A DNA stretch of 6,982 nt from JACRLI01 sp035542815 (GCA_035542815.1 DATKKS010000036.1:1-6982), one strand, 5' to 3'; shown: positions 1 through 6,382, numbered from the stretch's first letter. Translations and numbers: made by a program. The notes: generated by a model from the sequence alone, not told the origin.

Positions 1-1596
1 GACATCCCGCTGCTCCGCGGCCTATCCGTGCGGGTGCAGATGGTCACGCTGGCCGCGGCGTTTCTGGTGGCCATGTCCACGTTCGTCTGCGTGTTCTTCC
101 CGGCCCGCATCCAGCAGCCCACCGAGGCCGCGCTGCAGGCCAGCGCCTCGGCGCTGGCCGAGCAACTCGCCGCGGAGGTCGGGCCCCAGCTGGCCTTCGG
201 CAACGAGGCCGCAGTCCGCGAGCAGCTCCAGAAGAAACTGGGGCGCCGCGGGTTGACGTACGTCCAGGTGTTCGACGAGCGGGGGAGCCTGGTGGTGTCG
301 GCGGGGCGGGCGACCGACGCGGTTCCGCCCGCCCAGGCGCTGGCGCGCCAGCCCGTGGTGGACGAATCCGGCGACGCCGAGCTGCGCATCGCACAACCCC
401 TGCTCGCCCACGACCGCCCCTCCGGCGCGCTGGTTCTGGGCGTGTCGCGCGAGGACACCCAGCGGCAGATCCGCAGCTACCGGCAGGTCACGCTGGTGGC
501 CAGCCTCGCGTTGCTGCTCCTGGGGATCCTGGGGGCGCTGGCGACCAGCACCCTCATCGCCCGTCCCCTCCAGGACGTGGCCGCGCGCCTGGGAGCCATG
601 GCCCGGGGAGACTTCACCGGCCGCAGCCACGTGGCCACCAGCCGCGACACGCTGATGCTGTCCGCGGCCCTCAACAAGATGGCCGACCACGTCGCCGCCG
701 CGCTGCGCGAGGTGGGCCAGGCCAGCACCGAGGTGGTGCGGGCGGCCCAGGACTTCGCCACCAGCTTCCGGGAGATGCGCGAGCGCGCCGCCGGCGAGAG
801 CGAGGCCAGCGAGAGCGTGGCCGCCTCGGTCAACGAGATGGCCCGCAGCGTGCAGGAGACTTCCCGGCGGGTGCAGGAGGCGCTGGCCATGGCCAGCGAG
901 TCCAAGCTCGCCGCGCAGCGGGGCGTGGAGGTGATCCACCGGGCCACCGGCATCATGCAGCAGACCGCCGGCGCGGTGGAGACCATGGCCGGCACCCTGA
1001 ACGGACTCAGCGCCCACTCCGACCGCATCGGCGAGGTGGTGGACGTGATCGAGGAGATCGCCGAGCAGACCAACCTGCTGGCCCTGAACGCGGCGATCGA
1101 GGCCGCCCGGGCGGGCGACCAGGGCCGCGGGTTCGCGGTGGTGGCCGATGAGGTGCGCAAGCTCGCGGAGCGCACCCAGCAGGCCACCAAGGAGATCGCC
1201 GGCCGGGTGCGCGCCGTGCAGACCGGCACGCAGGAGGTGATCCAGGCGATGCAGGCGGGCCGCAGCGCCACCGAGACCGGGCGCCAGGCGCTGGCCAGCG
1301 AGGCCGGCGACAGCCTGCACGAGATCCTGAGGCTCAGCGGCGGGGTGGAGGTGGAGGTGGAGAACATCGCGGTGGCCACCCGCCAGCAGGCGCTGGTGAG
1401 CGAGGAGATCGCGGGCAAGGTGGAGAACATCGCGGCGGTGGCGCGGGCTACGGCCGAGTCCGCCGGACACTCGGCGGAGGCCTCCCGCACGCTGGGCACG
1501 CGCATCGAGAGCCTGATCGCCAAGCTGGGCCGCTTCCGGCTCTCGGGCACGGCCCGGATCCGCGAGGAGCCCGAGGACGGCCGCCGGGCGGCGTAG
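1..1596 (+). CDS. Methyl-accepting chemotaxis protein (5' end probably outside window)
   Basis: Membrane chemoreceptor that would signal to CheA/CheW and be methylated by CheR/CheB. Residues are numbered from a GTG at 28. TM1 is about 6-24. A periplasmic sensor follows at about 27-150; its helix, 'AFGNEAAVREQL' and 'YVQVFDERGSLV' pattern recalls CHASE8-like sensors (inference). TM2 is about 154-176, HAMP about 178-230 (Pro180), and a long coiled-coil signalling domain runs to about 503. The highly conserved hairpin tip is unmistakable at about 341-391, with QTNLLALNAAIEAARAG and GRGFAVVADEVRKLA. No CheR-tethering pentapeptide is seen at the C-terminus, which ends RRAA. The GTG at 28 has no Shine-Dalgarno. 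The frame stays open to base 1 (reading IPLLRGLS just before), so the true start is probably upstream. No che genes flank it, so it looks like an orphan receptor. The family call is certain; the ligand is unknown. Confidence 0.95.
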   Translation, partial: DIPLLRGLSVRVQMVTLAAAFLVAMSTFVCVFFPARIQQPTEAALQASASALAEQLAAEVGPQLAFGNEAAVREQLQKKLGRRGLTYVQVFDERGSLVVSAGRATDAVPPAQALARQPVVDESGDAELRIAQPLLAHDRPSGALVLGVSREDTQRQIRSYRQVTLVASLALLLLGILGALATSTLIARPLQDVAARLGAMARGDFTGRSHVATSRDTLMLSAALNKMADHVAAALREVGQASTEVVRAAQDFATSFREMRERAAGESEASESVAASVNEMARSVQETSRRVQEALAMASESKLAAQRGVEVIHRATGIMQQTAGAVETMAGTLNGLSAHSDRIGEVVDVIEEIAEQTNLLALNAAIEAARAGDQGRGFAVVADEVRKLAERTQQATKEIAGRVRAVQTGTQEVIQAMQAGRSATETGRQALASEAGDSLHEILRLSGGVEVEVENIAVATRQQALVSEEIAGKVENIAAVARATAESAGHSAEASRTLGTRIESLIAKLGRFRLSGTARIREEPEDGRRAA

Positions 1597-1616
1597 GGGC
1601 GCACGGCAGTGCGCCC
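1597..1616. terminator. Stop-adjacent hairpin 1, copy A of a tandem hairpin pair
   Basis: An 8-bp perfect stem (GGGCGCAC with GTGCGCCC) and a GGCA tetraloop begin on the first base after the chemoreceptor TAG. No T-run follows, so this is not a classical intrinsic terminator. The position between convergent genes suggests a bidirectional transcription-end or mRNA 3'-stabilising structure. The structure is seen; the function is inferred. Confidence 0.5.
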
Positions 1617-1636
1617 GCGGCCGCCAACGCGCGCAG

Positions 1637-1656
1637 GGGCGCGCGGCAGTGCGCCC
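1637..1656. terminator. Hairpin 2, copy B of the tandem hairpin pair
   Basis: Repeats hairpin 1 exactly 40 bases downstream with the same GGCA loop and the same right arm. The left arm differs by one base (GGGCGCGC), which turns one A-U pair into a G-U wobble when transcribed in the plus direction, so pairing is kept. The 24-base units at 1595-1618 and 1635-1658 match at 23 positions. It could serve the convergent pair of genes or be part of a dispersed REP-like family. Confidence 0.5.
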
Positions 1657-1693
1657 GCCAGGCCTACGGTGCGGGTACTCCGCCCCGGGCCAC

Positions 1694-2752
1694 CTACCGC
1701 GGCCGCACCAGCGCCGGCCGGTCGGTGCTGCGGATGAAGCGGCGGACGACGATGTACACCCGGTTGGCCGCGGCGTCCGTCACGTACACGTACTCTCCCA
1801 CCAGCACGCTCGAGCTGTACGCCGCGATCCCCCCCGGGCGGAACGACGCCGGGTTGCCCAGCTGGTCCTTCCCGAACTGGGTGACGAACTTGCCGTCCTG
1901 GCCGTACTCCTGCACCCGGCGGTTGCCCTGATCCACCACCAGGAGGCGGCCGTCGTCGGTGAGCGCCAGGCCCTGGGGGCTGTTCATCTGCCCGCTGCCG
2001 GAGCCGGGCGCGCCGAAGGACCGCACCAGGCCGCCGCCCGGCCGGAACACGCGCACCCGGCTGCGGTACGGATCGGTCACGAAGACCAGCGACTCGCTCA
2101 CCGCCAGGCCCCCGATCGAGAACAGCGAGTCCCGGAATCCGGAGGCCACCGTGCGCAGCAGCGTGCCGTCCACGGAGAACACGTCCACCCAGCCGCCCTG
2201 GTCGGGGTCGGAGCACCCCACGAACACCTCGCGGCCCCGCACCGCCACGGCCGCGGGGTCGGTCCCGGGCCGGAGCGGGATGGTGCGACGGACGGCGCCT
2301 GAGGTGTCCACCACCGAGGCCCGCAGCCCGTCCTCCTCCAGCACCACCACGGTGGAGTCGTCCACCACCGCCAGGCCCACCGGCTTCAGGAACTCCCCCG
2401 GCGCCCTGAGGGTGCGGCGGTAGGTGCCGAGGAAGTCGAAGGCCGAGACGCGGTCCGAGTCGTCCTCCGCCACCCACACCTCGCGGATGAGGAGCCCGTC
2501 CCCCAGCACCCCCACCGCCGTCGGGCCTGCCAGGCTGTCCGGCTGGGTGCCGCGCCCGGCGAAGCTCCCGACGTAGGCGTACACCAGCTGCACGCCGGTG
2601 TCGGCCTTGCCGCACCCGCCCGCCCCCAGCGCCAGCGGGATCGCAGCCCAGACCAGCACCAGCAGCGCCGGGGTGATGCCCCGCCGGCGGCCGGCCGGAA
2701 GGCGGCGGCCCGCCGGGCGCGGGCGGAGCAGACAACGGGGCAGGCTGGGCAT
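1694..2752 (-). CDS. NHL-repeat beta-propeller lipoprotein
   Basis: A 352-residue exported protein of unknown specific role; NHL propellers usually act as ligand- or protein-binding scaffolds. The N-terminus is an unusually long, Arg-rich region (about 1-25, eight Arg), followed by a hydrophobic segment at about 27-43 and a lipobox-like GAGGC with Cys47 as probable lipidation site. From about 74 to 335 there are roughly six blades. Each has the pattern of P.G[LIV]AV, a short strand ending V.D...RV, then F...G.L.R. The clearest are PQGLAL...VVDQGNRRVQEYGQDGKFV (259-290) and IGGLAV...VTDPYRSRVRVF (213-237). The ATG at 2752 is chosen over the in-frame ATG at 2773 because an AGGAGGG Shine-Dalgarno lies 6 bases before it. 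It converges on the chemoreceptor and diverges from hppD. Lipidation is moderately sure because -3 is Ala rather than Leu. Confidence 0.85.
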   Translation of the reverse strand: MPSLPRCLLRPRPAGRRLPAGRRRGITPALLVLVWAAIPLALGAGGCGKADTGVQLVYAYVGSFAGRGTQPDSLAGPTAVGVLGDGLLIREVWVAEDDSDRVSAFDFLGTYRRTLRAPGEFLKPVGLAVVDDSTVVVLEEDGLRASVVDTSGAVRRTIPLRPGTDPAAVAVRGREVFVGCSDPDQGGWVDVFSVDGTLLRTVASGFRDSLFSIGGLAVSESLVFVTDPYRSRVRVFRPGGGLVRSFGAPGSGSGQMNSPQGLALTDDGRLLVVDQGNRRVQEYGQDGKFVTQFGKDQLGNPASFRPGGIAAYSSSVLVGEYVYVTDAAANRVYIVVRRFIRSTDRPALVRPR

Positions 2753-2758
2753 CGGGTT

Positions 2759-2765
2759 CCCTCCT
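2759..2765 (-). promoter_or_regulatory. Ribosome binding site of the NHL lipoprotein gene
   Basis: Reads AGGAGGG on the minus strand, 6 bases before the ATG at 2752. It lies inside the longer reading frame that begins at 2773, so it decides for the shorter start. Confidence 0.8.
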
Positions 2766-2784
2766 GTAGGCATCCAATCCTGCG

Positions 2785-2799
2785 GGGCGCCCTGCGCCC
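2785..2799. promoter_or_regulatory. Dyad in the divergent intergenic region
   Basis: A perfect 6-bp inverted repeat, GGGCGC and GCGCCC, around a 3-base centre. It lies between the possible promoter elements and the NHL gene start, so it could be an operator or a leader hairpin of the NHL transcript. The same GGGCGC/GCGCCC arms occur in the two hairpins at the other end of that gene. In DNA this GC-rich it may be chance. Confidence 0.3.
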
Positions 2800-2801
2800 G
2801 G

Positions 2802-2807
2802 ATTCTA
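2802..2807 (-). promoter_or_regulatory. Possible -10 element for the NHL lipoprotein gene
   Basis: TAGAAT on the minus strand matches TATAAT at five of six bases and sits in the only AT-rich patch of the intergenic region. The -35 position 17 bases upstream reads GAGACG, which matches only the central GAC. Weak evidence from sequence alone. Confidence 0.25.
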
Positions 2808-2808
2808 A

Positions 2809-2837
2809 TTGATCGGCACCTCGCCGTCTCCTAACCT
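2809..2837 (+). promoter_or_regulatory. Possible sigma70-type promoter for the hppD operon
   Basis: TTGATC at 2809-2814 and TAACCT at 2832-2837 are separated by exactly 17 bases. This would start transcription near 2844 and leave a leader of about 35 bases before the hppD ATG. The -35 keeps TTGA; the -10 keeps only the first TA and last T. It overlaps the AT-rich patch that could also drive the NHL gene in the other direction, so the two promoters may be linked. Confidence 0.3.
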
Positions 2838-2868
2838 TGAGCCCGCGCCGCAGCCACCCGGCTTTCCC

Positions 2869-2873
2869 GGAGG
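2869..2873 (+). promoter_or_regulatory. hppD: Ribosome binding site of hppD
   Basis: GGAGG lies 5 bases before the ATG at 2879. It favours this start over the longer in-frame opening at 2837. Confidence 0.8.
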
Positions 2874-2878
2874 AACGC

Positions 2879-3982
2879 ATGTCCAGCCCCGGCGACTCTC
2901 TGCAGCTCAAGGGCATTGACCACCTCGAGCTGTGGGTGGGCAACGCCCGCCAGGCGGCCCACTACTACGTCCACGGCTTCGGCTTCCGCCCCGCCGCCTA
3001 CCTGGGCCCCGAGACCGGGGTCCGCGACCGCTGCTCCTATCTCCTGGAGCAGGGCAAGGCGCGCCTGGTGATCACCGCCGCGCTGCGGCCCGAGGGGCCG
3101 GTCCACGAGCACGTGGCCCGCCACGGCGACGGGGTGCGCGACATCGCCTTCTGGGTGGACGGCGCCGCCGCGGCGTTCCGCGAGGCGGTCCGCCGGGGCG
3201 CCCGCCCGGCGCAGGAGCCGCGGGAGCAGCGCGACGCGCACGGCACGCTGCGCCGCGCCGCCATCCACACCTACGGGGACACGCTGCACTCGTTCGTCGA
3301 GCGCGGCGACTACCCCGATCGGTTCGCCCCGGGATTCGAGCCGCTGCCGGGAAACGGCAACGGCAACGGCGACGCCGGGCTGCTGCGGGTGGACCACGTC
3401 GTGGGCAACGTGGAGCTGGGGCAGATGGACACCTGGGTGGCCTTCTACCGCGACGTGCTGGGCTTCTCGCAGTTCATCCACTTCGACGACCGGGACATCT
3501 CCACCGACTACTCGGCGCTCATGTCCAAGGTGATGCAGGACGGCTCGGGGTCCATCAAGTTCCCCATCAACGAGCCGGCGCAGGGGCGCAAGAAGTCGCA
3601 GATCCAGGAGTACCTGGACTTCTACGGCGGGCCCGGGGTGCAGCACGTGGCGCTGCTCACCCAGGACATCGTGCGCACCGTGCGCCGCCTGCGGTCGGCG
3701 GGGGTGGAGTTCCTGGGGGTGCCGCACTCCTACTACGAGGAGGTGCCCGGCCGGCTGGGGCGGGTGGACGAGAAGCTCTCGGAGCTGGAGGAGCTGGGGG
3801 TGCTGGTGGACCGCGACGACGAGGGCTACCTGCTGCAGCTGTTCAGCCGGCCGGTGCAGGACCGCCCCACGCTGTTCTTCGAGGTCATCCAGCGCAAGGG
3901 CAGCCGCGGCTTCGGCAAGGGGAACTTCAGGGCCCTGTTCGAGGCCATCGAGCGCGAGCAGGCGCTGCGGGGCAACCTGTGA
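2879..3982 (+). CDS. hppD: 4-hydroxyphenylpyruvate dioxygenase
   Basis: Cytosolic non-haem Fe(II) enzyme that converts 4-hydroxyphenylpyruvate and O2 to homogentisate and CO2 in tyrosine catabolism. The 367 residues are usual for bacterial members. There are two vicinal-oxygen-chelate halves: an N-terminal domain (about 11-150, from IDHLELWVGNA) and a catalytic C-terminal domain (about 169-355). The predicted iron ligands are His173 (VDHVVGNVE), His256 (GVQHVALLT) and Glu335 (TLFFEVIQR). Family signatures include PINEPA...KKSQIQEYLDFYGG (229-251), GYLLQLFSRPVQDRPTLFFE (316-335) and the GFGKGNF loop (344-350). The KSQIQEYL signature fits this enzyme better than hydroxymandelate synthase. An NGNGNG stretch at 159-164, encoded by three AACGGC units, links the halves. 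It is first in a three-gene same-strand operon; the downstream gene starts 16 bases after its stop. Confidence 0.97.
   Translation: MSSPGDSLQLKGIDHLELWVGNARQAAHYYVHGFGFRPAAYLGPETGVRDRCSYLLEQGKARLVITAALRPEGPVHEHVARHGDGVRDIAFWVDGAAAAFREAVRRGARPAQEPREQRDAHGTLRRAAIHTYGDTLHSFVERGDYPDRFAPGFEPLPGNGNGNGDAGLLRVDHVVGNVELGQMDTWVAFYRDVLGFSQFIHFDDRDISTDYSALMSKVMQDGSGSIKFPINEPAQGRKKSQIQEYLDFYGGPGVQHVALLTQDIVRTVRRLRSAGVEFLGVPHSYYEEVPGRLGRVDEKLSELEELGVLVDRDDEGYLLQLFSRPVQDRPTLFFEVIQRKGSRGFGKGNFRALFEAIEREQALRGNL
3353..3370 (+). repeat. (AACGGC)x3 hexanucleotide repeat inside hppD
   Basis: Three exact tandem AACGGC units encode Asn-Gly x3 in the linker between the two domains of the dioxygenase. Its length could vary between strains without breaking the frame. 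Confidence 0.9.
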
Positions 3983-4000
3983 GCGCGCGGGGGCGCGCGT
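3983..4000 (+). promoter_or_regulatory. Hairpin spanning the hppD/FAH junction and FAH start site
   Basis: Begins on the first base after the hppD TGA. A 6-bp perfect stem (CGCGCG at 3984-3989 with CGCGCG at 3994-3999), plus an outer G-U pair, closes a GGGG loop. The only Shine-Dalgarno-like stretch for the next gene, the G-run 3989-3993, is mostly in the loop, and the first base of the GTG start is in the stem. This could tie translation of the second gene to ribosomes finishing hppD. The function is inferred. Confidence 0.4.
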
Positions 4001-4979
4001 GAGGCTGGCCGCCTGGCTGCCGCTCGCGGGGGCCCCGGACTGGGGCTTCGTGGACGGCGGGCGGGGCGGATCCGTGCCGCGGCTGTACCGCTGGGCGCTG
4101 GGCACCGGCCAGCTGCGCGCCGAGGGCCGCTCGCCCTCCTCGCTGCTGGACTACCTCTACCACGGCGGCGGGCGCGCCGAGCTGGCCCGGCTGGCGGCGC
4201 TGGCCGGCGGGGCCCCGCCGACGGACCTCGACGGGCAGCCGTTCTGGGTCGAGCTGCAGGACCTGGAGCTGCTGCCCCCGGTGCAGCACCCGCCCGCGTT
4301 CCGGGACTTCTACACCTTCGAGCAGCACGTGCGGGCGGCCCGCGCGCGGCGCGGCCTGGAGATGCCCCCCGAGTGGTACGAGGCACCGGTGTTCTACTAC
4401 TCGAACCCCCACGCGCTGCTGGCATCGGGGCTCCCGGTGGCGCGCCCGCGGGCCTGCCGCGAGCTGGACTTCGAGCTGGAGGTGGCGGCGGTGCTGGAGC
4501 GCGGCGGGCGCGACCTGTCCCCGGAGGAGGGCGAGACCCGCATCCTGGGGCTGGCGATCCTCAACGACTGGAGCGCGCGGGACGTGCAGCGCCGCGAGAT
4601 GAAGGTGGGGCTGGGCCCGTCCAAGGGCAAGGACTTCGCCACCTCGCTGGGGCCGTGGGTCACCACGGTGGACGAGCTGGCCGACCGGCGGGTGGGGCGC
4701 GGGCGCTACGACCTGGCCATGGCCGCGCGGGTCAACGGCCGCGAGGTGTCGCGGGCCAACCTGAAGGACATGCACTTCGACTTCGGCCGGCTCGTTGCGC
4801 ACGCCTCCGAGGGTGTGTATCTTCACCCGGGGGAGGTGCTGGGCTCGGGCTCGGCCGGCACCGGGTGCATCCTGGAGCTGGGCCCCGAGAACGTGCCGTG
4901 GCTGGAGCCCGGCGACCTGGTGGAGCTGGAGGTGGAGCGCCTGGGGGTGCTGCGCAACACCGTCGTGGCGCCCGACTGA
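3999..4979 (+). CDS. Fumarylacetoacetate hydrolase-family protein, probable fumarylacetoacetase
   Basis: Probable last enzyme of the homogentisate route, hydrolysing fumarylacetoacetate to fumarate and acetoacetate with a divalent metal. 326 residues: a small N-terminal domain (about 1-95) and the FAA-hydrolase fold (about 97-324). Against animal FAH, the metal ligands Asp126, Glu199, Glu201 and Asp233 correspond to Asp103 (FRDFYTFEQHV), Glu159 and Glu161 (LDFELEVA) and Asp190 (LNDWSARDVQ). The catalytic His is His110, and Lys211 in SKGKDF fits the conserved lysine. It is shorter than the animal enzyme (about 420 residues). The GTG start is preferred because MRLAAWLP resembles the family's usual opening and the next Met is residue 122. 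A G-run 5 bases upstream is the only ribosome-site candidate. Position between hppD and hmgA supports this substrate; family members acting on other acylpyruvates cannot be excluded. Confidence 0.92.
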   Translation: MRLAAWLPLAGAPDWGFVDGGRGGSVPRLYRWALGTGQLRAEGRSPSSLLDYLYHGGGRAELARLAALAGGAPPTDLDGQPFWVELQDLELLPPVQHPPAFRDFYTFEQHVRAARARRGLEMPPEWYEAPVFYYSNPHALLASGLPVARPRACRELDFELEVAAVLERGGRDLSPEEGETRILGLAILNDWSARDVQRREMKVGLGPSKGKDFATSLGPWVTTVDELADRRVGRGRYDLAMAARVNGREVSRANLKDMHFDFGRLVAHASEGVYLHPGEVLGSGSAGTGCILELGPENVPWLEPGDLVELEVERLGVLRNTVVAPD

Positions 4980-4991
4980 GCCGGCGCCGGC
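4980..4991. repeat. Stop-adjacent 12-bp perfect palindrome
   Basis: GCCGGCGCCGGC starts on the first base after the TGA of the FAH-family gene. The remaining 85 bases up to hmgA (4992-5076) are GC-rich and show no convincing promoter, so hmgA is probably co-transcribed. The palindrome may be an intercistronic mRNA structure or chance in GC-rich DNA. Confidence 0.4.
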
Positions 4992-5076
4992 GGCCGCCAC
5001 TCCCCCGGCGTGCCCGCGACCCGGGCCGCGGTCGCGGCAGCGCACCCGCAATCGGAGGCCGCACCGGAGCACTCCC

Positions 5077-6324
5077 ATGCCCATGTACCACGCCCTCGGC
5101 CTGATCCCGCACAAGCGCCACACCCAGTTCCGCAAGCCCGACGGGGCGCTCTTCAGCGAACAGCTGATGGGCAGCAAGGGCTTCAGCGGCATCAGCTCGC
5201 TGCTCTACCACCACCACCCGCCCACCCAGGCGGGCCGGGTGGGCCCGGCGGTGCCGGCGGCGGTGCCGCTCGCCCCGCGCGAGCCGCTCCGGCATCACCA
5301 CCTGCGCACCCAGGGCCTGAAGCCGGCGGGGGACGCGATCTCCGGGCGGCGGGTGCTGCTGGCCAACGAGGACGTGTCGCTGGCCCTGTGCCTGCCCGCG
5401 GGGGCGATGCGCTACCACTACCGCAACGGCCAGGGGGACGAGCTGCACTTCGTGCACCAGGGCACCGGGCGGTTCGAGACCGTCTTCGGCACGCTGCACT
5501 ACCGGCCGGGCGACTACGTGGTGATCCCGCGGGGCACCACCTGGAAGCTGGTGGCCGACCGCGGCCCGCAGCGCTTCCTGGTGGTGGAGTCGGCCAGCCA
5601 GATCGAGCCGCCCCGCCGCTACCGCAACGAGTACGGCCAGCTCCTGGAGCACGCTCCCTACTGCGAGCGCGACATCCGCCTGCCGGCGCGCCTGGAGACC
5701 CACACCGCGCGCGGCCGGTTCGAGGTGCGGGTGAAGGCCCGCGACGAGCTGACCTCGTACTGGTTCGCGTTCCACCCCCTGGACGTGGTCGGGTGGGACG
5801 GCTACCTGTACCCGTGGATCTTCAACATCGAGGACTTCGAGCCCATCACCGGCCGCATCCACCAGCCGCCGCCGGTGCACCAGACGTTCGAGGGCCGGGG
5901 CTTCGTGGTGTGCTCGTTCTGCCCGCGCAAGTACGACTACCACCCGCTGGCGGTGCCGGTGCCCTACAACCACAGCAACGTGGACAGCGACGAGGTGATC
6001 TACTACGTGAACGGCAGCTTCATGAGCCGGCGGGGCATCGAGTCGGGGTCGTTCACGGTGCACCCGCAGGGCATCCCGCACGGGCCGCACCCGGGCGCGG
6101 TGGAGGCTTCGCTGGGCCGCGAGTCCACCGACGAGCTGGCGGTGATGCTGGACACCTTCCGCCCGCTGCACCTCACCGCCGAGGCCCTCCAGCTGGACGA
6201 CCCCGGCTATCCGCTCAGCTGGGTGCCGCCGGCGCGGGCGGGGCGGGCCCGCGGGGCGCGCGCCGGGCGGCCGGCCCGGTCCCGCGCGCCGAAGGCGGCC
6301 CGGGGCCGGGCGCGCAGGAAGTAG
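5077..6324 (+). CDS. hmgA: Homogentisate 1,2-dioxygenase
   Basis: Cytosolic Fe(II) ring-cleavage enzyme that converts homogentisate and O2 to maleylacetoacetate. 415 residues of cupin fold. A first barrel core is seen at about 96-175 (DELHFVHQGTGRFET, YRPGDYVVIPRGTTW), then VVGWDGYLYPWIFNIEDF (237-254). By comparison with human enzyme residues His335, Glu341 and His371, the iron ligands are His299, Glu306 (NHSNVDSDEV) and His335 (GIPHGPHPG). His262 and His329 fit the substrate-side residues His292 and His365. There is one extra residue between the first two ligands relative to human, as in the short bacterial form. The ATG at 5077 has GGAG 7 bases upstream; a second ATG lies 6 bases later. 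Oddity: residues 385-415 form an Arg/Ala/Gly/Pro tail with 13 basic and no acidic residues, beyond the point (YPLSWVP) where the catalytic fold seems to end. Confidence 0.96.
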   Translation: MPMYHALGLIPHKRHTQFRKPDGALFSEQLMGSKGFSGISSLLYHHHPPTQAGRVGPAVPAAVPLAPREPLRHHHLRTQGLKPAGDAISGRRVLLANEDVSLALCLPAGAMRYHYRNGQGDELHFVHQGTGRFETVFGTLHYRPGDYVVIPRGTTWKLVADRGPQRFLVVESASQIEPPRRYRNEYGQLLEHAPYCERDIRLPARLETHTARGRFEVRVKARDELTSYWFAFHPLDVVGWDGYLYPWIFNIEDFEPITGRIHQPPPVHQTFEGRGFVVCSFCPRKYDYHPLAVPVPYNHSNVDSDEVIYYVNGSFMSRRGIESGSFTVHPQGIPHGPHPGAVEASLGRESTDELAVMLDTFRPLHLTAEALQLDDPGYPLSWVPPARAGRARGARAGRPARSRAPKAARGRARRK

Positions 6325-6340
6325 GCGCGGCGCGCCGCGC
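6325..6340. terminator. Stop-adjacent 16-bp perfect palindrome after hmgA
   Basis: GCGCGGCGCGCCGCGC reads the same on both strands and starts on the first base after the hmgA TAG. A second stem follows at 6342-6359 (CGCGGG with CCCGCG, 6-base loop). No T-run follows. This is a candidate end-of-operon structure. Confidence 0.4.
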
Positions 6341-6382
6341 ACGCGGGATCCGGCCCGCGGCGCCGTGCCGAGGATCCAGGAG

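Larger units (their letters stand above)
1595..1658. repeat. Two-copy 24-bp direct repeat, each copy a hairpin
   Basis: Two 24-base copies (1595-1618 and 1635-1658) differ at one position and are separated by 16 unrelated bases rich in GC. Each holds an inverted repeat. They fill most of the 97-base gap between the convergent chemoreceptor and propeller genes. The rest of the gap (1659-1693) shows nothing recognisable beyond a CCCGGG palindrome at 1684-1689. Confidence 0.7.

Noticed and set aside
1345..1362. (GTGGAG)x3 in the chemoreceptor gene
   Set aside because: Encodes Val-Glu repeats that fit the coiled coil; the region aligns with the usual receptor pattern without a length change.
22..1470. 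482-codon minus-strand open frame opposite the chemoreceptor
   Set aside because: Antisense shadow in GC-rich coding DNA; the product is His/Gly/Leu/Arg-rich without a recognisable fold, while the plus strand is an unmistakable chemoreceptor.
2771..2773. Upstream ATG at 2773 as NHL gene start
   Set aside because: The AGGAGGG ribosome site falls between this ATG and the ATG at 2752, which fits only the latter.
477..2777. 766-codon minus-strand open frame spanning the chemoreceptor and NHL genes
   Set aside because: Runs out of frame through the NHL gene and antisense to the receptor; low-complexity Gly/Arg/Pro product, no domain.
2837..2878. Extended hppD N-terminus from 2837
   Set aside because: GGAGG at 2869-2873 points to the ATG at 2879, and the added residues do not resemble the family.
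2831..4105. Long minus-strand frame opposite hppD
   Set aside because: Shadow of a strongly recognised enzyme; Val/His/Leu/Gln-rich composition typical of antisense frames at high GC.
4732..6342. 536-codon minus-strand frame opposite hmgA
   Set aside because: Same reason; the plus-strand frame has all catalytic residues of homogentisate dioxygenase.
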